Assembly (NCBI GenBank): GCA_934047225.1
Contig: CAKOHE010000068.1
Coordinates: 294,669-358,668 of the forward strand
Length of the DNA stretch: 64,000 nucleotides
Source of the DNA: Ypsolopha sequella
Taxonomy: Eukaryota > Arthropoda > Insecta > Lepidoptera > Ypsolophidae
Direction: 5' to 3'
Position numbers and translations under genes: made by a program. Under the pieces are notes generated by a model, which made no database searches, was not told where the DNA came from, and saw only the letters and a list, made by a program, of their open reading frames with translations. Of this stretch, positions 55,646 through 64,000 are shown in pieces (position 1 is the first letter of the stretch; each line of letters starts with the position of its first letter).

Positions 55646-56688
55646 CAGGCGCGTGCACAGCATATTTAACCTAGGTAGGCAGAATTATTTTGACAAATGA
55701 AAATAAAAATAACTTATCAAATATTTGAGTAAGCTTGTTCATATGATGACAGCAAAAGAAGTAAAGTTCTGACCACCTCAAGTAGGTTTGTAACTTACAC
55801 GGACTATCTAACTATCTAACATACACGGAAAACAACACAGCGCATTGATGTGTACACAACCCGACAACGATTTATATGACTCGTAATAGTTTTTATTTAA
55901 TTGGCGAGTTACCGTTCCTTTCTTTTGACACAATTGTGTAGTTCTGGTATACACTTTCCTTGAATTATGACCTTTCGTTTCTCCTCAAAAGATAATTTTC
56001 CGAACGCCTGATTTTTCAATTTTGTCAAACACACAAGGCCGTCAAGTTTCACAAGTATTTTTTTTCCATTTCAACACAACAAACCAACCATCAAATCACC
56101 GAACCAATACTACTTATTTATATATGCACTAAGAAACCGAACTCTGCTCTGAATAGCGTAAATAAACAAACATTTCACACGCGATAACACCAGAAAGAAA
56201 ATTAAAAAAAACAAACAAAATGCTTTCTTCGCAATGAGACAACTGATGCAACACGGATAAATTAAAAAGGTGAGACATTAATTGTACTCCTTTGGCGACT
56301 GCATAATACGTAATTATGTAGCGTACTAACAAGGCACAGCTTTTATTTGCAGAATTGACTTTTACGGCGCAAAGATAAGGGTGATAATAGCAAAATACAG
56401 ATGAATAATTTATTGTGGTTTTGTAATCGAGCTCAAAGCGAGCCATGGATGTGTGCGTGCTGTACTTGCGTGAACCAGAATTTCAAAGTGTGCGTGATTA
56501 GGCTGCCTTTAGTAGCTTCTTCGGTCATACAATAAAGTACGCGTGTTCTTAATGGAAGTTTGAATTTCCGCGCTCTACCGCGCGTAACCACGCGTTGTTA
56601 TTGGTCAAGAGACTGTGTTTAACTGTAAAGCGCTGAACTTATTGCAAGGTAGGCAGTCCCTTATGCCTTTATCGACGGCACGCCTCTG
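55646..56688. mobile_element. Non-autonomous hAT element, 1,043 bp, in LINE ORF1
   Basis: Flanked by a perfect 8-bp duplication ATCGTAGG (55638-55645 and 56689-56696). The termini are inverted: left CAGGCGCGTGCACAGC, right (reverse complement) CAGAGGCGTGCCGTCG, both followed by CTAGGTAGGCAG / ACTGCCTACC-type stretches. Ends and TSD are hAT-like. No transposase ORF was recognised in it (the frame at 56129-56446 has no known motif). Confidence 0.88.
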
Positions 56689-56696
56689 ATCGTAGG

Positions 56697-57173
56697 TTTC
56701 GCTTTGCTTTTCTGTGAAATCCCGTCAGCTCTGTCCATTAATGGTGGTAATTGTGCATTGGCCAGTGGTCCGCCTTTATCACATTTTTCCGTTCCTACAT
56801 GACACGTCTGTTCAGAAATAGTAACCAGATTGTTTAAAGGCAAACTGGGCACAGCTTCAATCACAATATGTTCTTTTTGTATGTGAGGAAAAGTAGATGT
56901 TGGTAAATGTTTGTTCTCGGTAACTGATGCATATGTGTTCTTACTCAAAGGAGAAACCTTCAAGTTACTTGCCTTTTTGCGCTCAAGTGACTCGAGCCTA
57001 ATGTCTATGGTACTTAACTGGTTTGCACATTTATACATTTTTTGGTTGTATTCAGCAATCGACGTTACAACCTGAGTCAAAGTCGCACCTAAACTTGTCA
57101 TTTCAGCACATACAGCTTTTAATTCGGCCATAATTTCTATAAAGTCAGGACTGAGTTCAGGTTCTTTTTTCAC
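56697..57173 (-). pseudogene. Jockey LINE ORF1, N-terminal part
   Basis: A frame with PDFIEIMAELKAVCAEMTSL and NQKMYKCANQLSTIDIRLES looks like a short coiled coil, typical of ORF1 oligomerisation regions. It is followed by a polar linker ending ISQKSKAKPTIRG where the hAT element interrupts it. The true start codon is not identified; the frame may extend to about 57205. Confidence 0.65.
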
Positions 57174-57250
57174 AGGTTTCTTTTTGTTCCTAAAAGTAAT
57201 GTTTGACGCAAGAATACTTTATGTATATATATCCTTGTGTGTACAATAAA

Positions 57251-57999
57251 GAATGTTAAAGTATTTAAATGTTGTCTAATCTAGAAAAACAGTGTACTTT
57301 ATCAGAAAATATTATTTAAGTAACAGATAAATCATGAGTCGGTTGCAATATATTTGAAGTCTTCATTTTACAAAATCGGCGTACAAACCATTTTAAGAAA
57401 AAAAAAAATGTTTATCCTATTACCGCGTTCTTTTACGGAACACTTTAAAACCAAAAAATTTGGGGTTGAGATATATTTTCAAAAGTAACAAATTAAATAT
57501 GATTTTTTTTTCAATACAAGGAGAGTCATAATTTGTTCTAACGAAGCCTCGAAACTCTGGCGTTGTTCATGTTCTAGGCTCAAGCAAGGGGGTGTCACTT
57601 GACCACGTGACCCGCGATAAATACCTACCGCGACGCTGCCCGTCATCGGCACTAAAGTCAGTCGAGTGTTACGTACGCTCTGTGATATACGTTCTCACTT
57701 GTACCTACGCGTCTCGACTTTTCATGTTCTGTTCTGGCTATGGTTAGTCAAAGAAAGCTTACATACAACATACTTGATACTACTTTTATTAGGTTCTCAA
57801 AATATAAATATATAAATAGTTTACTCTCAGTCAAGATGCATGTCAGGTCTATTTATCAATATACAATACAGTTGTTGTATATAATCGAGCCCCTCTCCCC
57901 CCCGGACCGCCATACGGTATAGACGTGCTTTATACTCTTTTAGTGATTATTTTAAATAAATTAAATTAAAATTCACAAATTTAATTGCATCATTAAGAA
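57251..57999. other. Unassigned, with a GC-richer promoter-like patch
   Basis: 57570-57730 is GC-richer, with CCACGTGACCCGCGATAAAT and CACTAAAGTCAGTCGAG (initiator-like TCAGT). It may be the edge of a mobile element or a promoter; nothing downstream in frame supports a host gene. Confidence 0.3.
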
Positions 58000-58315
58000 T
58001 AGGAGTGCATAAATAGTGAAGAGGTGCTTTCTGGTGCTCCTGGTACTTCGCAAGTAAGAATCCCTACTAGTGTCCACGTGTGACGTACGAGTCTGCAGCG
58101 CTGGACGCCATTTTAAGAGCGGACCAGTCAGACGCTTCTTGGGCGTGATTCGACGTTATTACTGGTTTGGCCACGCCCCATTAGGGACCGCCCACTTTGC
58201 GTCCAATCAGGAAACACCAAACTGCCGCCATCACCTGCGCATACGCCGCCATCATTATAACTAAGATATCTCATCCGCTACTCCTATCTGCTTCTGCTAC
58301 CCCGATACCGGCAAC

Positions 58316-59191
58316 ATGGAAAATAATTTAAATACAAACATTTCGGATACAAATATGTCACTCTGTTTATCGGAAAAAGAAAAACAATCACCTAACTTTG
58401 TTACACAACGTCCACATAGATTGGAAAGTGACCAATTACAGGACTTCAGGGAAGAGATGAGGAAGCTAATGACTTATTTTACCAACACACAAAAGCAAGA
58501 GTTTGCTGACATTAACTCCACACTTAGAGAGATACAGCAAACCAACCACAACATTGAAAGCGCGATCTCCTTCTTAACCACGCAAAATGAAGAGTTAAAA
58601 AAACAAATATCGTCTCTTGAGACCCCGACTAAAGAAGACAGACAGTATATTATGTACCTAGAGGATAAACTCAATGATATGGAAACGGGAAGTCGTAAAA
58701 CTAATTTTGAAATAAAAAATGTACCTAAAGAGGGCAAAGAAGAAAAACAAGACCTGATAAAAATGGCGATTCGACTCTCCGAGACTATAAACTGCAAGAT
58801 AAGTAAGTCTGAAATTAAGGACATTTATAGATTGCGAAGCAAAAATAAAGATATAAAAAACACATCAATAATAGTCGAAACAAATTCAGCTCTACTAAAA
58901 AATGATTTCTTAAAACGAGCTAAGGATTTCAGCACTAGTAATAAAGAAAAATTATGTGCTAAACATCTCGGCTTTCGTACAAATGAATATGTTCCCATTT
59001 TCTTATCTGAACACCTGACAGCTAAGGGCTCCCGTTTACATTACCTGGCACGGGAACTTAAAAGATCGAAACAATACAAGTTCTGCTGGACTTCCTACGG
59101 CAAAGTCTACGTAAGAAAGACCGAACAATCGCCAGTGATCCTCATCAAGAGTGAAGAACAGGTTCATCATCTCCTACTTGTGCAAGACTGA
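58316..59191 (+). CDS. LINE ORF1 protein with baculovirus FP-like C-terminal domain
   Basis: A 291-codon frame from ATG. The N-terminal half is hydrophilic. The middle (about residues 45-125) is heptad-like and Glu/Lys/Leu-rich, predicted coiled coil (REMRKLMTYFTNTQKQEFAD and following). The C-terminal third has YRLRSKNKDIKNTSIIVE, then FLSEHLTAKGSRLHYLAREL and YKFCWTSYGKVYVRK, matching the layout of the Baculo_FP_C domain seen in ORF1 of CR1/L2-type LINEs. It probably binds element RNA. It ends 511 bases before ORF2. Confidence 0.8.
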   Translation: MENNLNTNISDTNMSLCLSEKEKQSPNFVTQRPHRLESDQLQDFREEMRKLMTYFTNTQKQEFADINSTLREIQQTNHNIESAISFLTTQNEELKKQISSLETPTKEDRQYIMYLEDKLNDMETGSRKTNFEIKNVPKEGKEEKQDLIKMAIRLSETINCKISKSEIKDIYRLRSKNKDIKNTSIIVETNSALLKNDFLKRAKDFSTSNKEKLCAKHLGFRTNEYVPIFLSEHLTAKGSRLHYLARELKRSKQYKFCWTSYGKVYVRKTEQSPVILIKSEEQVHHLLLVQD

Positions 59192-59702
59192 CTAGATCAA
59201 CTGGCTAAATGTTCTTTGGGTGAAGGATTGCATTTTGCTCTTACATTATTATTATTACTGTCTATTATGTCGTTACCTATACTGTTAAATAACCATTACA
59301 TAAATGTTCTCTTATCCTTTTACTGCTGCATTAAACTACATATTTTACTGTACAATACTATCACACACTCGACAACCTTACACTCACACATACAAAACTT
59401 CAAGAAAATTTATATAAATTCAAACACAAATCCATATTCTAATCCGCACATTCATAATAAATATCTGCATCTATATAGTACTCAGCAATCAAAACATATC
59501 ATGCTATATATAAATTCCACACATCTATACTCTTATCATATACGTTTACAACTACTAAAAATACACAAAATAATCTCCCTTTTTAAACTACCTTTTGTGA
59601 CACTTCCCCAGTTATTTTATTACCCAGAAATTTGCAATAACGGCCAGCAAAAATTAAAACCAAAACTCAACGACTTTCTACATAGATAAAACTTCTTTAT
59701 AC

Positions 59703-62693
59703 ATGAGTGATACAATACAAACTTTGAAGGAGATAGATGGTCTCGAAATTGCACAGTCATTCGAATGTGATACTTTGGATCTTGTTAAACTCCTGCATGT
59801 TAAGAAAAATGATTTCACTGTTATCTCCCAAAATATAAGGAGTATTTACTGCAATTTTGATGATTTCGTTCTCAATATCTCTAACTTGAACTTCACCGCG
59901 GATTTATTAATATTAACAGAATGCAGATTAGACTCCAATAAAGACATACCACAACTTCCTAATTACTGTTCGTACTCTACCACACATCAATTAAATCAAA
60001 ACGATGCAGTAGTTGCCTATGTAAAATCCAATATAAAACATAAAATAAAAGAAATAAAGCTAACTCATGCATCGTGCCTTCAGATTGATTTACTAAATAA
60101 CACTATCTTGTGTATTTATCGGTCGCCTTCAAATACAAATGCAGAAAACTTCATTGATTCACTAAGTTCACATTTGAATACTCTGCGTTCGTCTAAAAAC
60201 ATTATAATTACGGGTGATATTAATATAAACATCAAAACAAAAGAGTCTGAGCCGCATTACGAAATGAATAATAGAACTCTCTATCTGAATACCTTGGCAG
60301 AATACGGAATATTGGCCGGCCATACTCTACCCACTCGAGGCATGAATTGCTTGGACCATTTTATGCTTAGAATAAATAAATTGAAATCCTCGGCTAGGAT
60401 AGCGATTCTACATACTTCTGTCACAGACCATTTCACCACTTTACTCTCTTTGTCAAAATTAGATGAGAAATACATTGGAAATAAAAAAAGAATCAGTATC
60501 AATTACGAAAAAGCCTTAGTAAGTTTAATTAATAAAAACCTTTCTGAATTACTCCTATGTGAAAACCCCACCGAGCTAATTAATACTTTAACTCAGAAGT
60601 TAACAGAGTCTTTACAGGAAAATAAAGTAGAATGTACTGTACCTAAAAAAGAACGCATTATGAAACCATGGATTTCAACAGGCATTTTACGCTGCATAAA
60701 AAACCGTAATAAATTACAAAAAATATCTCGGGAAGAACCATACAATGAAGTAATAAAAATAACTTACATCAGATATAGAAATTATTGTAATAAACTTATA
60801 AAAAAACTAAAGAGAAATTATGAGAGAGAATTATTAGCTAAAACCGTAAACAACAATAAACTACTTTGGAAAAATATCAAAAATATTACATATACCAATA
60901 AAAGAAATAACATAAATAATGAACTTCTAACGATTCAACAAACTCCTAATGAATCGGCGTATTTTATTAACAACTACTTTACAAATATTGGTAAGGACCT
61001 TGCTCAACTAATAAAACCCATTTCGTCAAATGCACAGGAAACTTATCTGGCTAGTCTTCCTACTCAATCAAACTCTTTTCTATTATTACCGACAAACAAT
61101 GAAGAAGTTAACAAAATTCTAACAAACCTAAAATCTAGTAGTGCCCCTGGAGGGGATAACATACCTGTCGTATTTTTAAAAATTGCTAAAAATGAAATTA
61201 TTCCGATCATAACACATTTAGCCAACCTTTGTTTTGAAGGTGGAATTTTTCCTAGTAAACTAAAGCAATCTGTTATCACACCAGTGTACAAGGGTGGGGA
61301 TAGAGATGTCGTAAGTAACTACAGGCCTATATTGGTTTTGCCTGCAATTTCTAAGATATTGGAAAAACTTATAAATATAAGACTGCTCAACTTCCTCGAA
61401 AAATTTCATATCTTATCCCCTTCTCAATATGGATTTAGACAAGGAAAATCGACAGAAGATGCAATAGAAACCTTGACTTCTTTGGTGGGAGAGCAGCTCG
61501 ACAATCGAAACAAATGTATCTCAGTATTCTTAGATCTAAAGAAGGCCTTCGATACTGTCTCTATCCCAATCCTTGTTCATAAGTTGGAAAAGATTGGAAT
61601 AAGGGGTACTCCACTCAATTTGTTCAAAGACTATTTATCTCAAAGAGAGCAGAGAGTCAAATTAGATATTCACTCTAGCAAACCAACGGAAGTAACTTAC
61701 GGCGTACCTCAGGGAAGTGTTCTTGGCCCTACGCTTTTTCTTATATATATCAATGATCTCTGTGATATGCAAATTCCAAACGCTAAAGTCATTTCATATG
61801 CAGACGACACCGCTGTTGTCTTTAAGGGAGATTCTTGGGATACAATTGAGAATTCTGCTGAACAAGGACTACAGTTAATTGATAGATGGCTACGATGTAA
61901 CCTTCTCACCCTAAATACCAGTAAGACAAATTATATCTGTTTTAGCATCTACAACAATTCCCAGCCTCCCAAAGATTTGACATTGAAGATACACGGTCCA
62001 AATTGCGTGAATCTAGGAAGTAGACCAAATTGCACCTGTCCTACTCTAGAAAAGGTTACACACATCAAATATTTGGGCGTTATCGTTGACCAGCGGCTCT
62101 CCTGGTATCCGCATCTAGAACACGTGATTAAGAGAATCAGAAAGTTAACTTGGATTTTCAAGGCTCTACGACATGTAGTGCCAAGCACAAATGCTAGTCT
62201 TCAAAACTTATCCAGGGACCTCCTCAAAGAGATCTACATATCCTTGGTTGAATCAGTATTAAGATACTGCATTCCAATATGGGGTGGAGCCGCTAAAACA
62301 AGATTTCTTGGAGTTGAACGTGCACAACGGGGACTGATCAAGGTTATGTATTTCAAAAAGAGGAGGTACTCAACTAAAAGATTGTATGAACTGTGCGGAC
62401 TTCTTTCAGTTAGAAAGTTATACATTTTACAAATTATTTTAAAAAAGCATAAATCTATGACATACGACCCATCTGTAATTAACAAGAGAAGAAGGTACCA
62501 CGTAGCAATCTCCCCCATAGGCAAAACAAAATTTTCGAATATGCAGTACCTACGACGTTCTTCTTCTTTGTACAATATCATAAATAAAAAACTCGACCTA
62601 TTTAGTAAACAATATTATGTGTGTAAAAAGGAAACCAAGAAATGGTTGAATTCAATTGATTACGACACAACAGAAAATCTACTAATCAATTAA
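59703..62693 (+). CDS. LINE ORF2: AP endonuclease plus reverse transcriptase
   Basis: A 996-codon uninterrupted frame from ATG, full length for this class. Endonuclease: ISQNIRSI (residues 41-48), LTECRLD (71-77), IITGDININ (168-176) and SVTDHF (239-244). RT: SSSAPGGDNIPVVFLK (478-493), PVYKGGDRDVVSNYRP (527-542), YGFRQGKSTEDAIETL (576-591), SVFLDLKKAFDTV (607-619, catalytic Asp), YGVPQGSVLGPTLF (666-679) and SYADDTAVV (698-706). HIKYLGVIVDQRLSWYPHLE and a C-terminal domain follow. All expected catalytic residues are seen. The clade (CR1/L2/Daphne-type) is inferred from motif style and the FP-like ORF1. Confidence 0.92.
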   Translation: MSDTIQTLKEIDGLEIAQSFECDTLDLVKLLHVKKNDFTVISQNIRSIYCNFDDFVLNISNLNFTADLLILTECRLDSNKDIPQLPNYCSYSTTHQLNQNDAVVAYVKSNIKHKIKEIKLTHASCLQIDLLNNTILCIYRSPSNTNAENFIDSLSSHLNTLRSSKNIIITGDININIKTKESEPHYEMNNRTLYLNTLAEYGILAGHTLPTRGMNCLDHFMLRINKLKSSARIAILHTSVTDHFTTLLSLSKLDEKYIGNKKRISINYEKALVSLINKNLSELLLCENPTELINTLTQKLTESLQENKVECTVPKKERIMKPWISTGILRCIKNRNKLQKISREEPYNEVIKITYIRYRNYCNKLIKKLKRNYERELLAKTVNNNKLLWKNIKNITYTNKRNNINNELLTIQQTPNESAYFINNYFTNIGKDLAQLIKPISSNAQETYLASLPTQSNSFLLLPTNNEEVNKILTNLKSSSAPGGDNIPVVFLKIAKNEIIPIITHLANLCFEGGIFPSKLKQSVITPVYKGGDRDVVSNYRPILVLPAISKILEKLINIRLLNFLEKFHILSPSQYGFRQGKSTEDAIETLTSLVGEQLDNRNKCISVFLDLKKAFDTVSIPILVHKLEKIGIRGTPLNLFKDYLSQREQRVKLDIHSSKPTEVTYGVPQGSVLGPTLFLIYINDLCDMQIPNAKVISYADDTAVVFKGDSWDTIENSAEQGLQLIDRWLRCNLLTLNTSKTNYICFSIYNNSQPPKDLTLKIHGPNCVNLGSRPNCTCPTLEKVTHIKYLGVIVDQRLSWYPHLEHVIKRIRKLTWIFKALRHVVPSTNASLQNLSRDLLKEIYISLVESVLRYCIPIWGGAAKTRFLGVERAQRGLIKVMYFKKRRYSTKRLYELCGLLSVRKLYILQIILKKHKSMTYDPSVINKRRRYHVAISPIGKTKFSNMQYLRRSSSLYNIINKKLDLFSKQYYVCKKETKKWLNSIDYDTTENLLIN

Positions 62694-63169
62694 ACGATTA
62701 TATCAACACTCAAACACACACCCTCTCCCTCACTCTCACACCATCCCTCACCTACACACACTTACTCACTTCCTTACTCTCACAAATGTTTTTGCTGCAG
62801 CACTAAACTTTGAATTTGTATAATTTGTATTTCATTTATATTATGTTTTGTTTTTTTATATTATTCTTTGATTGTATAATGTTAGTTTTTTTTAGTACTC
62901 TTATTCTTATATTACATAGTTAATACTAGAGTACACATATAGATATACGTGGAAGAGTGGGGTCTTCTGGCACAGGCTGCTCTCAGCTTAAAAGAAGACT
63001 CCGGTCACCACCTTTCTAATTTTTAAGAGCTTTTACAACGAATAAACCATTTTCATTTTTATTTTCATTTTCATTTCATTTCATTTTCATAATGTATGAG
63101 TTATAAAACAAAATATTACATCATTCATTTATAAATAATTTTACAAACTAGAATATATGGTGACATTAA

Positions 63170-63418
63170 TTTATGCAGCCAAATTCATACTGAAGACACG
63201 GTAAGATGTCGGTATCAAGGTTCAATGACATTTTTTGGGAAATTCGAAAATTATTTCCAAAAAACCCTGTTCCCTACAAACGCAAGCCTAGCATCGAGTC
63301 AATTACTATGGTAGGTAGGTCAGCATATTGTTTTGTGAAATTAACAAAACTTGTTATCGATCCGTGATAGTCGTACTGATCATTTACCAAGCATCCAGTA
63401 CGAATTTGGCTGCATAAA
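63170..63418. mobile_element. MITE-like element with TTTATGCAGCC ends
   Basis: Inverted ends: TTTATGCAGCCAAATTCATA at the left and TACGAATTTGGCTGCATAAA at the right, 249 bp overall. No clear TSD. Superfamily is undetermined. Confidence 0.6.
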
Positions 63419-63596
63419 CACCTTATAAAATACCTCTTTCACGCGTGCAACGTTTTAAACAACCATACCGAGTGAACAGTAATTTATGACCTTGAGACCG
63501 TCACAGTAAAAGAAGCTCTAGCGCGTAGTAATTCCATACATTCTCGTTTGCACGCACGTTTGTTACCTGACTGTAGGCAATTATAAAAATTTGCCG

Positions 63597-63636
63597 AAGG
63601 GCGGGTGCGAGCTAGTTTGTACTTTATTGCTGCTTA
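63597..63636 (+). other. Possible Helitron 3' end
   Basis: GAAGGGCGGGTGCGAGCTAG followed by T resembles lepidopteran Helitron termini. No 5' partner was identified. The remaining sequence to 64000 shows nothing else. Confidence 0.4.
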
Positions 63637-64000
63637 GCTAGAGTAGCTATTTATTTCAATTTTTTTGCAAGGTGATTCTTCTGTACGTAGTATTTATTTT
63701 ATTCTGTGGCTCAAGTCCAACTTTAAAACATAAAAATAAAATAAGTTTACTCATTAAGATTTTTTAAAGTAACGATATTAACGTCCACGTTAGGCCTCGT
63801 GCATAAATGTTTCGTTGAGAAACTTATTCTTTATGATTAGTACACTATATGGTTTTATTTAAAGATATTTGTCCTTTTACTTCCAGTATATTATTTTTTT
63901 TGTATGTGATTAGATAATGAGCGCATCTTTTAGATATGTTATAGAGTTTATGTGTTTAAAATTTTTGGTAGAGGTTGTACACAAGTATCTTTTATGATAT

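Larger units (their letters stand above)
52905..57250 (-). mobile_element. Jockey-clade LINE, split by a hAT element
   Basis: Minus-strand order: ORF1 (57173 to 55370, interrupted), then ORF2 with endonuclease (from 55400) and RT (to 53067), then a TTTA-repeat tail at about 52910-52925. ORF1 and ORF2 overlap by about 30 bases. Two in-frame TGA codons in ORF2 and the ORF1 insertion make it inactive. Confidence 0.85.
58000..63090 (+). mobile_element. CR1/L2-group LINE with both ORFs open
   Basis: 5' UTR (about 58000-58315), ORF1 (58316-59191), a 511-base spacer, ORF2 (59703-62693), a 3' UTR with an AATAAA near 63042 and a CATTTT-type repeat tail (about 63050-63090). Both ORFs begin with ATG and are uninterrupted. 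TSDs were not found, so the exact ends are uncertain. It is the best-preserved element in the window. Confidence 0.85.

Noticed and set aside
57570..57930. GC-richer, initiator-containing patch considered as a host promoter
   Set aside because: No coding exon follows before the LINE, and the patch lies inside the FAS intron among mobile elements; only noted as unassigned.
59216..59689. 157-codon open frame between the two LINE ORFs
   Set aside because: It begins at a non-ATG codon, has an odd His/Tyr/Ile-rich composition without a domain, and is in the inter-ORF spacer; treated as chance.
1..64000. tRNA or rRNA genes
   Set aside because: Only tRNA-like SINE heads were seen; no complete cloverleaf or rRNA stretch was recognised.

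Overview
The window is eukaryotic and almost certainly from a moth or butterfly. It is AT-rich, has introns with canonical splice sites, and is packed with repeat families typical of Lepidoptera: Helitrons ending in CTAG, tRNA-headed SINEs, the GGTTCCGTA-type repeat, Penelope-like elements, and jockey- and CR1-type LINEs. There is no prokaryotic gene organisation.

Only two host gene pieces are supported, both on the + strand and both from fatty acid synthase (FAS) genes. The last coding exon of one FAS (thioesterase end, stop codon, poly(A) signal) lies at 52-665. The first coding exon of a second FAS (start of the ketoacyl synthase domain, good splice acceptor and donor) lies at 38819-38986. 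The window therefore spans the 3' end of one FAS copy, about 38 kb of intergenic sequence, the 5' end of a tandem neighbour, and more than 25 kb of that gene's first coding intron. No further FAS exon is visible.

The rest is mobile DNA, often nested. 1.0-1.6 kb: RTE-type LINE scrap and a SINE. 1607-7608: a 6.0 kb foldback-like element with about 1 kb inverted arms made of iterated units and a 9-bp target-site duplication (TSD); a 262-bp hAT MITE and a minisatellite sit inside it. 10.3-11.8 kb: jockey-type RT remnant. 13.3-16.2 kb: a long-TIR element carrying pieces of an unclassified protein family. 16.4-18.4 kb: Penelope-like element 1 (PLE1). 19.3-21.1 kb and 23.3-25.1 kb: two related Helitrons, the second split by a TA-flanked MITE. 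25.1-30.3 kb: a palindromic element whose centre was hit by PLE2. 30.8-31.8 kb: a 496-bp tandem duplication. 35.0-36.7 kb: a decayed transposase-like gene. 36.9-37.2 kb: a second SINE.

Inside the FAS intron: a PLE3 fragment (40.1-40.8 kb), a Helitron-like end (44.4 kb), a LINE split by a 6.07 kb BEL/Pao retroelement with an envelope-like gene (45671-51741, 5-bp TSD), a jockey LINE split by a 1,043-bp hAT element (8-bp TSD), and at 58.3-62.7 kb a LINE with both ORFs open.

The most unusual signals are the foldback-like element with iteron arms, hammerhead-ribozyme-like hairpins recurring in several Penelope families, two Penelope copies capped by inverted terminal repeats, and a BEL/Pao element whose LTRs are nearly identical although its pol lacks RNase H and integrase.
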